Assembly: GCF_004570385.1 (NCBI RefSeq)
Contig: NZ_SPQL01000017.1
Coordinates: forward strand, 38,510 to 102,509
Reading direction: 5' to 3'
DNA length: 64,000 bases
DNA from: Blastococcus sp. CT_GayMR19
GTDB taxonomy: Bacteria > Actinomycetota > Actinomycetes > Mycobacteriales > Geodermatophilaceae
The translations under genes were made by a program, and so were the position numbers. The notes below the pieces were generated by a model. It worked only from the letters and a program-made list of their open reading frames with translations, ran no database searches and was not told the DNA's origin. This document shows positions 25,490 through 34,897 of this stretch, one piece after another; position 1 is the stretch's first letter, and each line of letters begins with the position of its first letter.

Positions 25490-27832
25490 ATGGGCGTGAA
25501 GATGGTCGGAGCCAGCGTCCGGCGCATGGAAGACCCTCGGCTGCTGCGGGGCGAGGCCGCCTTCGTCGACGACATCCGCTTCCCCGGCCTTCTGCACATG
25601 GCGGTGCTCCGCAGCCCGCACGCACACGCCCGGATCCTGTCGGTGGACGTGCGCGCGGCCCGGGAACTGCCGGGCGTCCTCGACGCGTTCTCCGCCGCCG
25701 AGCTCGGCGCAGACCCGCCGGGCATCCCCTTCTTCTACAACCCGGAGTCCTTCCGCCCGGCGCCGCAGTACCCGCTGGCGACCGACACCGTCCGCTACGT
25801 CGGCGAGGGCGTAGCCGTCGTCGTCGCCGAGAGCCGGCACCTGGCAGAGGACGCCCTCGAGCTCATCGAGGTCGACTACGAGCCCCTTGAGGCGGTGGTC
25901 GACGCCTACGCCGCCATCCAGCCCGGAGCACCGGTGCTGCACGAGAACGCCCCCGACAACGTGGCGGCGACGATGGTCTACGAGAGCGGCGACGTCGAGG
26001 CAGCCTTCGCCGGTGCGGATCGGATCATCAGCAAGCGGCTGGACATGCAGCGCTACACCGGCATCCCGATGGAGACCCGCGGCGTGGTCGGGCACCGCGA
26101 CGCCGTCACGGGCGAGATGACGATCTGGGCCTCCACCCAGTGGCCGCACACCATGCGCACCGTCCTGGCGGGCATGCTCGCCGTCCCCGCGCGCTCGATC
26201 CGGGTCATCACGCCTGACATCGGCGGCGGCTTCGGCATCAAGGCCGACTTCTACCCCGAGGACTTTCTGGTGCCCTTCTCCGCCGGCCGGATCGGCCGGC
26301 CGGTGAAGTGGATCGAGGACCGCAACGAGCACTTCCTGACCATCGCCCACTCCCGGGAGCAGATCCACGAGCTGGAGATCGCCCTGCGGAACGACGGCAC
26401 GATCCTCGGCCTGCGAGCCCGGCACATCACCGACTGCGGGGCGTACCAGAGACCGCTCGGGCTGGTGAACGCATCCCTGGCCGGGACCAGCCTCGGCGGC
26501 ATCTACCGGGTGCCCGCGCTTCGTGTGGAGGCGGTCTGCGCCTCCACGAACAAGGCCCCCGCGTCGGCCTACCGCGGTGCCGGCGCACCGGAGGCCACCT
26601 TCGCACGCGAACGCCTGCTGGACATCGTCGCCCGCGAACTCGGCGTGGACCGCGCCGACCTGCGCCGCAAGAACCTGCTCACCCCCGAGGAGATGCCCTA
26701 CGACACCGGCCTGGTCTCGCTGGAGGCCGCCGTGATCCTGGACAGCGGGAGCTTCCCGGCCGCCTTCGAGCGGGCGCTGGACATGGCCGACTACGCAGGC
26801 TTCGCAGCACGCCAGCAGGCTGCCCGCGAGGAGAGCCGGCTCATCGGCATGGGCATCTGCGTCTACCACCAGCTGACCGGCACCGGCCCATTCGAGGGAG
26901 GCAGCGTGCGGGTCGACCCGACCGGCGAGGTGACGATCAACTCCGGAGCCGCTCCGCAGGGCCAGGGCACCGCCACCATGCTTGCTCAGATCGCCGCCGA
27001 CGAGCTGCAGGTGCCGCACGACACCATCAAGGTCGTGTTCGGGGACACCGGCCGACTGGCCCACGGGATGGGCACCTACGCCAGCCGGAACGCGGTCATG
27101 GCCGGTACCGCGGTGGTGATGGCGTCGACGAAGGTGCGCGAGAAGGCCTTGGCGCTGGCCGCTCACCTGGTCGAGGCGGACCCATCCGACATGGTGCTCG
27201 AGGACGGCTACGCGCACGTCAAGGGCGTGCCGACGACGCGGGTCAGCTGGGCCGAGATCGCGGCCGCGGCGAGCCCAGGCGGCAACCGGCCGGAGGGGAT
27301 GGAACCGGACCTGGAGTCGGTGCAGTACTTCGAGAACATGGCGGCCCCCTACTCCTACGGGATCCACATCGCCGAGGTGGAGGTCGACCCGAACACCGGC
27401 GTCACGACGGTCGGCCGGTACGTCGTCGTCAACGACGCCGGGACCATCGTCAACCCCCGCAACGCCGAGGGACAGATCGCCGGCGGGGTGGCCCAGGGAC
27501 TCGGCGGCGCGCTGATGGAGGAGCTCGTGTATGCCCCGGACGGCCAGCCGCAGTCGACGTCCTTCCTCGACTACCTGATCCCGGGCAGCCTCGATGTCCC
27601 GGACGTGGAGATCGGGCACCTGGAGACGAAGTCCCCGCTGAACCCGCTGGGCGTCAAGGGCATGGGTGAGGGCGGCGCGATCGGCGGGCACTCCGCGGTG
27701 GCCAATGCCGTCGCCGACGCCATCGAGCACCTCGGCTGCACCGTCACCCGTACGCCGCTCAAGCCCGCGACTGTCTGGGAACTGATGCGTTCGGCAGCTG
27801 CGGCGCCGGCCAGTGCCGGCCCGACGGCGTGA
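25490..27832 (+). CDS. Molybdenum hydroxylase large (CoxL-type) subunit
   Basis: A 780-residue Mo/MCD-binding catalytic subunit that would hydroxylate a C-H next to nitrogen in a heterocycle or an aldehyde. Mo-site motifs: GGGFGIK near 246, AYRGAG near 360, QGQGTA near 491 and the catalytic Glu in GMGEGG near 725. The AYRGAG signature is not the AYRCSFR of form I CO dehydrogenase, so CO oxidation is unlikely. Its end overlaps the amidohydrolase start (GTGA). With PucR next door, a purine or other N-heterocycle is the likely substrate. Confidence 0.93.
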   Translation: MGVKMVGASVRRMEDPRLLRGEAAFVDDIRFPGLLHMAVLRSPHAHARILSVDVRAARELPGVLDAFSAAELGADPPGIPFFYNPESFRPAPQYPLATDTVRYVGEGVAVVVAESRHLAEDALELIEVDYEPLEAVVDAYAAIQPGAPVLHENAPDNVAATMVYESGDVEAAFAGADRIISKRLDMQRYTGIPMETRGVVGHRDAVTGEMTIWASTQWPHTMRTVLAGMLAVPARSIRVITPDIGGGFGIKADFYPEDFLVPFSAGRIGRPVKWIEDRNEHFLTIAHSREQIHELEIALRNDGTILGLRARHITDCGAYQRPLGLVNASLAGTSLGGIYRVPALRVEAVCASTNKAPASAYRGAGAPEATFARERLLDIVARELGVDRADLRRKNLLTPEEMPYDTGLVSLEAAVILDSGSFPAAFERALDMADYAGFAARQQAAREESRLIGMGICVYHQLTGTGPFEGGSVRVDPTGEVTINSGAAPQGQGTATMLAQIAADELQVPHDTIKVVFGDTGRLAHGMGTYASRNAVMAGTAVVMASTKVREKALALAAHLVEADPSDMVLEDGYAHVKGVPTTRVSWAEIAAAASPGGNRPEGMEPDLESVQYFENMAAPYSYGIHIAEVEVDPNTGVTTVGRYVVVNDAGTIVNPRNAEGQIAGGVAQGLGGALMEELVYAPDGQPQSTSFLDYLIPGSLDVPDVEIGHLETKSPLNPLGVKGMGEGGAIGGHSAVANAVADAIEHLGCTVTRTPLKPATVWELMRSAAAAPASAGPTA

Positions 27833-29265
27833 CCGACCTCGCGAGCCCCGCCGCGGCCCAGGACGATTCGCCTCCCCTCACCGTGCTGTCCGGGGCCACC
27901 GTGATCACGATGGACGGCGCTCGGCGGGTGCTGACCGACGGGGCGGTGGCATTCACCGACGTCCTCCTCGCCGTCGGGTCCACGGCCGAGGTGCTCGCCG
28001 CCCACCCGGACGCCGATGTCATCGACTGCTCCGGGCGGGTGGTGCTGCCCGGGTTCGTCAACACCCACACCCACCTGTTCCAGACCCTGCTCAAGGGGCT
28101 GGGCGACGACCGGGTCCTCTCCGACTGGTTCCTGACGATGACCGGCCCGTCGGCGGTGCGACTGACGCCAGACGACTGCTACGCCGGAGCGCTGCACGGG
28201 TGCGCCGAGGCACTGACCACGGGGACGACGACGCTGCTCGACTTCATGTACGTGCACCCGATGGCCGGCCTCGGCGACGCTGTGGCAGCGGCGATGTTCG
28301 ACGTCGGCATCCGCGGGGTCATGGCACGGGGATACATGACGGCCGGCAGCGACGTCGGGGCGCCGCCCGAGCTCATCCAGCCGCTGGACGTGGCCATGGC
28401 CGACGCCGAGCGGCTCATCGGCGAATGGAACGTCCCTGGCTCACGGATCAGCGTGGGGCTGGCGCCATGCATGAGCTGGACGGTGGACGAGGCGACACTG
28501 CGGGAGACGCGCGCGCTGGCCGACCGCACCGGGGCGCTCGTGACCATGCACCTGGCGGAGTCGCCGTTCGACGTCGCGGAGTCCGTCCGTCGGTTCGGGG
28601 TTCGGGACGTCCCCTTTGCAGCCGACACGGGGTTGCTCGGCCCCGACCTGCTGGCCGTGCACTGCGTGCAGGTGGACGGGCAGGACCTCGACCTGATCCA
28701 GAAGTCGGACACGAAGGTGTCGCACAACCCCTGCTCCAACCTCTACCTCGGGTCGGGCTTCGCGCCCGTTCCGGCGATGCAGCGGCGCGGCATCACCGTG
28801 GGCCTGGCCTCGGACGGCCCGGCGTCGTCGTCGAACCACTCGATGCTCCAGGCGATGAAGTTCGCCGCCCTCCTGCACAAGGGCGTGCATCGCGACCCGG
28901 AGATCATGACGGCGGAGAAAGCACTCGAGATGGCCACCATCGACGGCGCTCGAGCGTTGGGTCTGCAGGAATCAATCGGCTCCCTGGACGTGGGCAAGCG
29001 CGCCGACCTCGTCGTCCTCGACATGTCGAACCTCTGCGTGACGCCGGTACACGCGGCCGTGTCGTCGCTGGTCTACAGCCAGCGCGGCGACGAGGTCGAT
29101 CGGGTCTACGTCGACGGTCGGCTGGTGGTGGACGGCGGCGTGCTCGCCACGGTCGACCAGGATGAGGTCCGGTCCCGTTCCTTCGCGGCGGCCGCCGGCC
29201 TGGCAGCGAGGGCCGGAACCGACCGGCTCGCCGACAGGGAGTGGCGGTCGCTGGTCGGCGCCTGA
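27829..29265 (+). CDS. Amidohydrolase, deaminase type (guanine/8-oxoguanine/TrzN-like)
   Basis: A 478-residue metal-dependent hydrolase. Ligands: HTH in NTHTHLF near 78-84, His in MHLAES near 240, His in AVHCVQ near 277 and Asp in ASDGPAS near 328, with the SHNPCSN motif typical of hydroxyatrazine/guanine-deaminase-like members. It would deaminate or dechlorinate an aromatic N-heterocycle. GTG 27829 overlaps the Mo subunit stop, so it is the fourth gene of the same operon. Substrate is inferred from context only. Confidence 0.88.
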   Translation: MTDLASPAAAQDDSPPLTVLSGATVITMDGARRVLTDGAVAFTDVLLAVGSTAEVLAAHPDADVIDCSGRVVLPGFVNTHTHLFQTLLKGLGDDRVLSDWFLTMTGPSAVRLTPDDCYAGALHGCAEALTTGTTTLLDFMYVHPMAGLGDAVAAAMFDVGIRGVMARGYMTAGSDVGAPPELIQPLDVAMADAERLIGEWNVPGSRISVGLAPCMSWTVDEATLRETRALADRTGALVTMHLAESPFDVAESVRRFGVRDVPFAADTGLLGPDLLAVHCVQVDGQDLDLIQKSDTKVSHNPCSNLYLGSGFAPVPAMQRRGITVGLASDGPASSSNHSMLQAMKFAALLHKGVHRDPEIMTAEKALEMATIDGARALGLQESIGSLDVGKRADLVVLDMSNLCVTPVHAAVSSLVYSQRGDEVDRVYVDGRLVVDGGVLATVDQDEVRSRSFAAAAGLAARAGTDRLADREWRSLVGA

Positions 29266-29385
29266 CCCGACATGAAGATCACGCGGTAGCGCTCGCACAC
29301 CATGCCACGGCCAGCCATCGGGTTGCTAGCGGTCCGGCCGCACGAGTTGCGCCATCGGCGCCACGTTGGCTGCGGCACCGGGCAC

Positions 29386-29673
29386 ATGTCCCGCGCCGGG
29401 TCTGATCTCGGTTCTCACGCTCCGACGAGTGCCGGACGGTGGTCCGGTCGCGGTGGAACCACCGTCGACGCAGACCTCCTCCAAGCCGCGCGACGTGTGC
29501 GAGCCGGTGACACCGACGCCGTCATGATCGACGAGGCGCTCCGCGCGCTGGTGGCGCGCCACCGTTCAGCTGAAATCGAGGCGAGCTACACCGCCTACGA
29601 CGAACACCCGCTCGACGAACCGGACGAATGGGGAGACTTGGCCTCGTTCCGCGAAGCCGCCGCACGGTCGTGA
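29386..29673 (+). CDS. Type II antitoxin, RHH/MazE-like
   Basis: About 95 residues. The conserved part reads [20 protein letters not shown], then [17 protein letters not shown], a ribbon-helix-helix-type DNA-binding fold, with the acidic tail [20 protein letters not shown] that would wrap the toxin. The start is uncertain: ATG 29386 leaves an atypical 20-residue leader (MSRAGSDLG...), and the usual short Met-Ala-Arg-Thr start is missing, perhaps through mutation. Overlaps the MazF-like gene by 4 nt (GTGA), the normal antitoxin-toxin order. Confidence 0.75.
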   Translation: MSRAGSDLGSHAPTSAGRWSGRGGTTVDADLLQAARRVRAGDTDAVMIDEALRALVARHRSAEIEASYTAYDEHPLDEPDEWGDLASFREAAARS

Positions 29674-29999
29674 CTCCTCTGCCCACGCGCGGTGAGGTCT
29701 GGTGGTGCGAAATGTCCGACATCGGGCGCCGCCCGGTCGTCGTCCTCTCCCGCGACGCAGTGATCACCCGACACCGGCGGGCACTCGTCGCACCGTGCAC
29801 CACCACGATCCGCGGCCTCGTCAGCGAAGTCGGGCTCGAGCCCGGCGAGGACCCGGTACCCCGCCGTTGCGTGGTCAATATGGACTCGGTCGAGAGCGTC
29901 TCTGTCGCGATCCTCGTCGAGCGGCTCGGACGGTTGGCCGACACGCGCATGCGGCAGATCTGCGGAGCCTTCGCCGTCGCGGTCGACTGCGCGGACTGA
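29670..29999 (+). CDS. MazF/PemK-like endoribonuclease toxin
   Basis: A 109-residue toxin with the MazF opening [11 protein letters not shown], then [11 protein letters not shown], a central [10 protein letters not shown] and the [12 protein letters not shown] end of the fold. Such toxins cleave mRNA at short motifs to stop growth. GTG 29670 overlaps the antitoxin stop. It is the last gene before tRNA-Gly fragment C, a common place for stabilising toxin-antitoxin genes in islands. Confidence 0.88.
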   Translation: MTPLPTRGEVWWCEMSDIGRRPVVVLSRDAVITRHRRALVAPCTTTIRGLVSEVGLEPGEDPVPRRCVVNMDSVESVSVAILVERLGRLADTRMRQICGAFAVAVDCAD

Positions 30000-30139
30000 C
30001 GCTGCCTCGGTGAAGGAATCCACCCATACAGGGCACATGTCGTCGGCGGCCACCGTCCCGCCGGACCGGCCCGCCCACGCTGGCGGAGAAGGGGAGCGAG
30101 TCCGGGTTGTCCGCCCCGTCCGGGACGACTCACCGCGCC

Positions 30140-30186
30140 ATAGCCTTCCAAGCTGGCCATGCCGGTTCACGGTCACTCACTCCACA
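30140..30186 (+). repeat. tRNA-Gly 3'-end fragment C (degenerate attachment-site-like)
   Basis: Bases 30142-30165 are identical to 13849-13872 (24 bp, anticodon arm to T-stem); the rest of the T-arm is damaged (GGTTCACGG) and the acceptor end reads TCACTCACTCCACAG. No 5' half. This looks like the decayed far boundary of the island that starts at fragment A. Confidence 0.7.
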
Positions 30187-30278
30187 GGTGCGCAGGCCAG
30201 AGCAACCTCCCGGGCGCGGCACTGTTCCATCCGGACCACATGCCAAAGGCACACGCCAGCACCGGCGGCTGCCACGAC

Positions 30279-30902
30279 TCAGTTCTGGGCGCCCGCCTCC
30301 GACCGCTCCCCCACGGTGCCGCGCCGACGAGCTCGCGCCTCGGGCCCCCGCTCGCGGCGCCGTTCCCGGTGCAGCTTCAGCCGGTGACGATGCGCCTCGG
30401 GCGACTGGACGACGGTCACCGGGCACGTGGCGTGCATCGTGCACTGCATGCTCGTCGAGCCGAGCAGCATGTTGTGGAAGCCACCGTGCCCGCGGCTGCC
30501 GAGAACGAGCAGGTCCGCGCCCTGCGACTCGCGGATGAGCACGTCCGACGGCGTCCCCATGACGGCCCGCACGTGCACCTCGGGCACCGGTCCGGACAGC
30601 GCCCGCGTGACCTCCTCGAGCACGGCGCGCGCCTTCTCCTCGTGCTGAGCCCCCAACGTCCGGATGAGTCGTTCCTCCTCCGCCGCGCCCACCCCGTTGA
30701 AGTCCATCCAGTAGTCCGGCGGCCGGAAGGCGATGACCGCCTCCACCGGCACGCCGCGTCGCGCCGCGTCCTCCAGGGCGAACTGCAGGGCGGCCCGGGA
30801 GCCCGCCGAGCCGTCGACCGCGGCCACCACCCGGGGCCCGCGCATGATCTCCGACACGAAGTGAGGGCTGTCGGCGTACAGGGTGTCTTCCTCGTCGTTC
30901 AC
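30279..30902 (-). CDS. Universal stress protein (UspA domain) with basic C-terminal tail
   Basis: A 207-residue protein: one Usp domain (VVAAVDGSAGSRAALQFALE start, ATP-binding loop GSRGHGGFHNMLLGSTSMQC, end CPVTVV) of the ATP-binding type, followed by about 45 Arg-rich residues. The role is stress or energy-starvation response; the tail may bind nucleic acid or be disordered. GTG 30902 is preceded by GAGGAGGTG. Confidence 0.87.
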   Translation of the reverse strand: MNDEEDTLYADSPHFVSEIMRGPRVVAAVDGSAGSRAALQFALEDAARRGVPVEAVIAFRPPDYWMDFNGVGAAEEERLIRTLGAQHEEKARAVLEEVTRALSGPVPEVHVRAVMGTPSDVLIRESQGADLLVLGSRGHGGFHNMLLGSTSMQCTMHATCPVTVVQSPEAHRHRLKLHRERRRERGPEARARRRGTVGERSEAGAQN

Positions 30903-31116
30903 GACGCCACCTCCTCAGGAGCCATCGCCATTCTTCGGCCCCGGAGACGGCCGCGACCTCGGCGAGGCTCACCGGTCCGGGCTCCACCTGAATGGTCCGC
31001 CCCGGCAGAGCCCGCGACAAGGACTCCAGTCCTCGCTGATCGACGAGTCAGACCGCCCCGGACGACGTGCGGGACCAGTAGCGCGTCCGGCCGCGGCCGG
31101 TCCGGGTCACCCGCTC

Positions 31117-31512
31117 TCAGCGGGCTTCCGGACCGCCGTTCCGCAGGCCGCGCACCGCTCCCCTGACACGGCCGACGAACGCCGGCACCGCTCTCCGTCG
31201 GTCGCCGGCCTGGACGAGCGACTCCAGGACGGCAAGCCGCTGCTCCATCTCCCGCAGCCGCCGGGCCTCGGAATCCGAACCGTCCTCGCGCGGCTCCCGC
31301 GCCAGCTGGGCCAGGCCCTCCGACAGGCCGGTCATCAGGTTCGCCACCTCCGACGGCAGCAGGCGGACCGTGCCCACACAGGTGTCGTGCCGCCAGACGC
31401 TGAGGTTCACCAGCCCCGACTCGACGTGCGTGGAGATCCGGACCGCGCGGCCCTCCCCGCGCACGTCCCAGGCCCACTGACCGCGCACCGGAAGCCGTAC
31501 GACCGTCGTCAT
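31117..31512 (-). CDS. Conserved hypothetical protein
   Basis: A 131-residue protein of unknown function. The first 70 residues suggest a small beta-rich domain (VVRLPVRGQWAWDVRGEGRA); then comes a helical, coiled-coil-prone stretch (EARRLREMEQRLAVLESLVQ) and a basic end. ATG 31512. No membrane segment or known motif. It lies between the stress protein and VOC genes on the same strand. Confidence 0.6.
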   Translation of the reverse strand: MTTVVRLPVRGQWAWDVRGEGRAVRISTHVESGLVNLSVWRHDTCVGTVRLLPSEVANLMTGLSEGLAQLAREPREDGSDSEARRLREMEQRLAVLESLVQAGDRRRAVPAFVGRVRGAVRGLRNGGPEAR

Positions 31513-31575
31513 GGCCTCAGGTTGCGCGGCCCACGGAGCGGCGTCAACAGACTCCGGAACCGCGATGATCAGCCC

Positions 31576-31953
31576 TCAGTCCTCGTCGATCACCGAGAAG
31601 ACGTTGCCCGCCGGGTCGGTGAACCAGGCGATCAGCGGCCCGCCGGCGCGCATGATGCCCATCTCGTCGGTGGGCGGGTTCTCGTACCGCTCGAAGCGCA
31701 CGCCGCGAGCGGTGAGCTCGTCCACGGCCTTCTCCACGTCGGGCACCGGGAAGTTGAGCACCGTGAACGTCGCGGGGCTGTGGTCGTCCTTGGCGTACAC
31801 GAGCACGAACCCACCGCCGCCCAGTTCGAGCCGCATCAGGCCGTCCATGCCGAGCGGCGACGTGCGCAGGCCCAGCGTCTCCTCGTAGAAGCGGCGGGCG
31901 GCATCCAGGTCGTCGACGGAGAAGCCACTGTAGGCGGAGCTGTCTGCGAGCAC
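31576..31953 (-). CDS. VOC-family glyoxalase-like protein
   Basis: A 125-residue single-module VOC protein ([20 protein letters not shown], end [10 protein letters not shown]). Likely ligands include the Glu in MRLELGGGG and the final Glu-Asp region. Such proteins bind or transform small molecules or confer resistance. GTG 31953 is preceded by GAAGGAG. It lies just downstream of the sigma factor gene on the same strand, probably co-transcribed and possibly part of its regulon. Confidence 0.8.
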   Translation of the reverse strand: MLADSSAYSGFSVDDLDAARRFYEETLGLRTSPLGMDGLMRLELGGGGFVLVYAKDDHSPATFTVLNFPVPDVEKAVDELTARGVRFERYENPPTDEMGIMRAGGPLIAWFTDPAGNVFSVIDED

Positions 31954-32019
31954 GGTCGTCTCCTTCGTTGGGTCCTGCAGTGCAGACCCCCGGGCGACGG
32001 CGAACTCATCGACGCCGGC

Positions 32020-33003
32020 CTAATCGGGCGACTCCGGCAGGCCGAGGCGCCGGAACAGGCCCGTCCCGTGGTCCAGGAAGCTGGAGATGTGGGCGACGCG
32101 GCCGTCCTCGATCTCCAGGACGTGCAACGCCCACGGCTCGTGACCGCCGCCCTCGTGGGGACGCCACTGCGCGATCGCGGGGGTGCCGTTCGCATCCACC
32201 TGCGCCAGCCGGGAGTTCCGGCAGCCCGCACCCGGACCGAGCATCCAGGCACCGATGTCGGAGCGCCCACGCAGCCACATCTCGAACGGCGGCATGTGCT
32301 GCGTGGCGTCGTCGTGCAGCAACTGCACGAACGCGTCGATGTCGTAGCGCTCGAACGCGTCGACGTAGCGGGCGAGCAGGTCGCGGGCGTCGTCGTCCAG
32401 CGGCCGTGGCGGCGGGGAGCCGCCGACGGAGGCCAGCGTCGCCCGGGCCCGCTGCAGCGCGCTGTTGACCGACGCCACGGTGGTGTCGAGCAGCGACGCC
32501 ACCTCGTCGGCCTTCCAGCGCAGCACCTCGCGGAGGATCAGCACGGCGCGCTGCCGGGGCGGGAGGTGCTGCAGGGCGGCGACGAACGCCAGCCGGATCG
32601 ACTCCTTGGCCACGGCCCGCTCCGCCGGGTCGCCGTCCTCGGGCAGGACCGAGCGGTCGAGCACCGGCTCGACCCACGCCGTGTGCGGACGGCGCGCCGA
32701 GAGGGAGGACTCGACCGGTTGCCAGGGCGAGCCGGAGAGGTCCATCGGCAGCGCGCGCCGTGACCGGCCGGACAGCTGGTCGAGGCAGACGTTCGTGGCG
32801 ATGCGGTACAGCCAGGAGCGCAGCGCCGACCGGCCCTCGAAGTCGGCCAACCCGCGCCAGGCCCGGACCATCGTCTCCTGCACGGCGTCGTCCGCGTCGA
32901 AGGAGGAGCCGAGCATGCGGTAGCAGTAGCCGGTCAGCTCGCGTCGGTGTTCGAGCAGCCGCGGGTCGAGCTGCTCGGCGGGTCCGATCACCACGCTGGT
33001 CAC
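32020..33003 (-). CDS. ECF-like sigma-70 factor with C-terminal SnoaL-like domain (SigJ/SigX5 type)
   Basis: A 327-residue sigma factor. Region 2 is seen in [19 protein letters not shown] and [19 protein letters not shown], region 4 in [20 protein letters not shown] followed by [17 protein letters not shown], then a SnoaL/NTF2-like C-terminal domain from about residue 200 ([20 protein letters not shown]). The C-terminal domain replaces a classical anti-sigma partner in this class. GTG 33003 follows GAGGAG-like sequence; it faces the divergent Eis-like gene across 125 bp. Confidence 0.9.
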   Translation of the reverse strand: MTSVVIGPAEQLDPRLLEHRRELTGYCYRMLGSSFDADDAVQETMVRAWRGLADFEGRSALRSWLYRIATNVCLDQLSGRSRRALPMDLSGSPWQPVESSLSARRPHTAWVEPVLDRSVLPEDGDPAERAVAKESIRLAFVAALQHLPPRQRAVLILREVLRWKADEVASLLDTTVASVNSALQRARATLASVGGSPPPRPLDDDARDLLARYVDAFERYDIDAFVQLLHDDATQHMPPFEMWLRGRSDIGAWMLGPGAGCRNSRLAQVDANGTPAIAQWRPHEGGGHEPWALHVLEIEDGRVAHISSFLDHGTGLFRRLGLPESPD

Positions 33004-33128
33004 GAAGACCACTCCTCTTGTCGACGTCGCGCCAGCACACCACAGGACGCCGACACTTCGGCAGCCCCGGCCGCGCCGATCGACGAACTCGGTGGCCGCG
33101 TGTCGCACCCGCCCGGTAGACAGCTCGT

Positions 33129-34370
33129 GTGGCCGACCTCGAATCCCAGCTCCGCCCGGCGAGACCGGAAGAATGGCGTGCCTGGCGGGGCGCGATGAGC
33201 GCCTCGTTCGGCGACGCGATGACCGGGCCCTACCTCGACGAGCCGCCGCCGGTGGCCGAGCTCGAGCGCTCCCTGGGGCTGTGGGAGGGCGACCGCGTCG
33301 TCGCCACCGCCGGCATCTACACGCGGGTGCTCACCGTGCCGGGCGCCGTGGTGCCGTGCGCCGGGATCACCTGGGTCACCGTGGCGCCGACGCACCGGCG
33401 GCGCGGCGTCCTGACGGCGATCATGCGCCGCCAGCTCACCGAGCTGCACGAGGAGCAGCGGGAGCCGGTCGCCGCGCTGTGGGCCGCGGAGCACCCGATC
33501 TACGGGCGGTTCGGCTACGCCCCCGCCACCTTCCGCGGCGGGCTCACCGGGGCCACCGAACGGCTGCGGCTGCGCAAGGACGTCGACCTGGGCGCCGGCC
33601 GGGTCGACCTCGTGTCGGTCGAGGAGTACCGGTCCGCCGTCGTCGGGCTGCACGACCGGCTGCGTCGCACGGTGCCCGGCAACCTGGCGCGGGACGACCG
33701 CTGGTGGACCCGCCTGCTCCGGGACGACGAGGACCAGCGCAAGGGCGCGCCTCCCCGGGCCTACCTCCTGCACACCGAGCCCGACGGCGAGGTCACCGGA
33801 TACGCCGCCTACCGGGTGAAGGGCGCCTGGACCAGCCACGGTGAGCCCGACGGGACGATCACCGTCGAGGAGGTGCGGGCCGCCACCACCCCGGCATACG
33901 CGGCGCTGTGGCGGCTCCTGCTCTCCGTCGACCTGGTGCGCACCCTGCGCGCGTCGATGTCGTCACCCGACGACCCACTGGTCCACCTGCTCGCCGACGC
34001 ACGCGCCCTGCACCGCAGTCCGGTCGACGCGCTGTGGGTCCGGCTCGTCGACGTCGACCGCGCGCTGGCGGCGCGCCGCTATCCCGCGCCGATCGATCTG
34101 GTCCTGGAGGTGCGCGACCCGTTCTGCCCCTGGAACGCCGGTCGGTGGCGGCTGTCCGGCCATCCCGCCGGCGCCTACTGCGGGCGCACCGACCGCGACC
34201 CGGACCTGATCCTCGGCATCGAGGAGCTGTCGGCGGCCTACCTCGGCGGGGTCTCGCTGGCCTCCCTGCAGGCGGCGGGCCGGGTCACCGAGGTCAGCCC
34301 CGGCGCGGTCACCCTGGCGGCGACCGCGTTCGGCTGGCCGGTGACCCCCTGGTGCCCCGACGAGTTCTGA
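33129..34370 (+). CDS. Eis-like GNAT N-acetyltransferase
   Basis: A 413-residue protein of the Eis type: tandem GNAT domains followed by a sterol-carrier-like C-terminal domain. Acetyl-CoA site is in [15 protein letters not shown] near 96-110. It ends in a free Phe (CPDEF), as in Eis, where the terminal carboxylate is catalytic. Eis enzymes acetylate amines, including aminoglycosides at several positions. GTG 33129; divergent from the sigma factor gene. The physiological substrate here is unknown. Confidence 0.88.
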   Translation: MADLESQLRPARPEEWRAWRGAMSASFGDAMTGPYLDEPPPVAELERSLGLWEGDRVVATAGIYTRVLTVPGAVVPCAGITWVTVAPTHRRRGVLTAIMRRQLTELHEEQREPVAALWAAEHPIYGRFGYAPATFRGGLTGATERLRLRKDVDLGAGRVDLVSVEEYRSAVVGLHDRLRRTVPGNLARDDRWWTRLLRDDEDQRKGAPPRAYLLHTEPDGEVTGYAAYRVKGAWTSHGEPDGTITVEEVRAATTPAYAALWRLLLSVDLVRTLRASMSSPDDPLVHLLADARALHRSPVDALWVRLVDVDRALAARRYPAPIDLVLEVRDPFCPWNAGRWRLSGHPAGAYCGRTDRDPDLILGIEELSAAYLGGVSLASLQAAGRVTEVSPGAVTLAATAFGWPVTPWCPDEF

Positions 34371-34456
34371 CCGGTCCCCCCGCCCTATGCGCCCTCATCG
34401 CATCGGACGACGGCTCCGATCGTCTGCCCGTCGGGGCGAGGACGCCGTGCGATGGC

Positions 34457-34672
34457 CTGGTCCGGGAGGATCGACGGGCCCGGGGAGCGGGCGCACGCCT
34501 ACTGGCGGCCGCCGAGCAGGTGGCCCGTGATCGCGGCTGCACGCGGATCGTGGTTTCCTCGTTCACCTTCCAGGCGCCCGGCCTCTACGCGCGGCACGGC
34601 TTCGTGGAGACCGGCCGGACCGAGGGGCTGCCGATCGAAGGCGCGGCTGGCGTCCATCTGACGAAGCAGCTG
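34457..34672 (+). pseudogene. N-terminally truncated GNAT acetyltransferase fragment
   Basis: About 72 codons match the C-terminal half of a GNAT enzyme (VREDRRARGAGARLLAAAEQ, then the end GLYARHGFVETGRTEGLPIE). The N-terminal half is absent, there is no plausible start, and no stop in frame before the next gene at 34898. Most likely a gene remnant between the Eis-like and BtrH_N genes. Confidence 0.6.
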
Positions 34673-34897
34673 CGCGGATCAGCGCGACAGCGCCGCCGGG
34701 GCTATCGTGCTCTCGGCGAGCCTCACGCCCAACCCCAGACCGGTCCTCCACGCGGGCCGGCGACGCGGGGCAAAGGGGACTACGAGAGCCTCGAGGCGCT
34801 GCACGGCCCGGACGTCCTCACCTGTTCGGATGCCACGGCTGCGGCGGCGCACGGCGCGTGGAGCCGTCGCCGCGGGCGCAGCCGGGAGAGTCCGACG

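Noticed and set aside
25490..27832. CO dehydrogenase (form I) large subunit
   Set aside because: The active-site loop is AYRGAG instead of AYRCSFR, so CO oxidation is not supported.
31105..31116. A fourth tRNA-Gly acceptor-like string (GTCACCCGCTC)
   Set aside because: Only 11 bases match and no T-arm precedes them; chance in GC-rich DNA is more likely.
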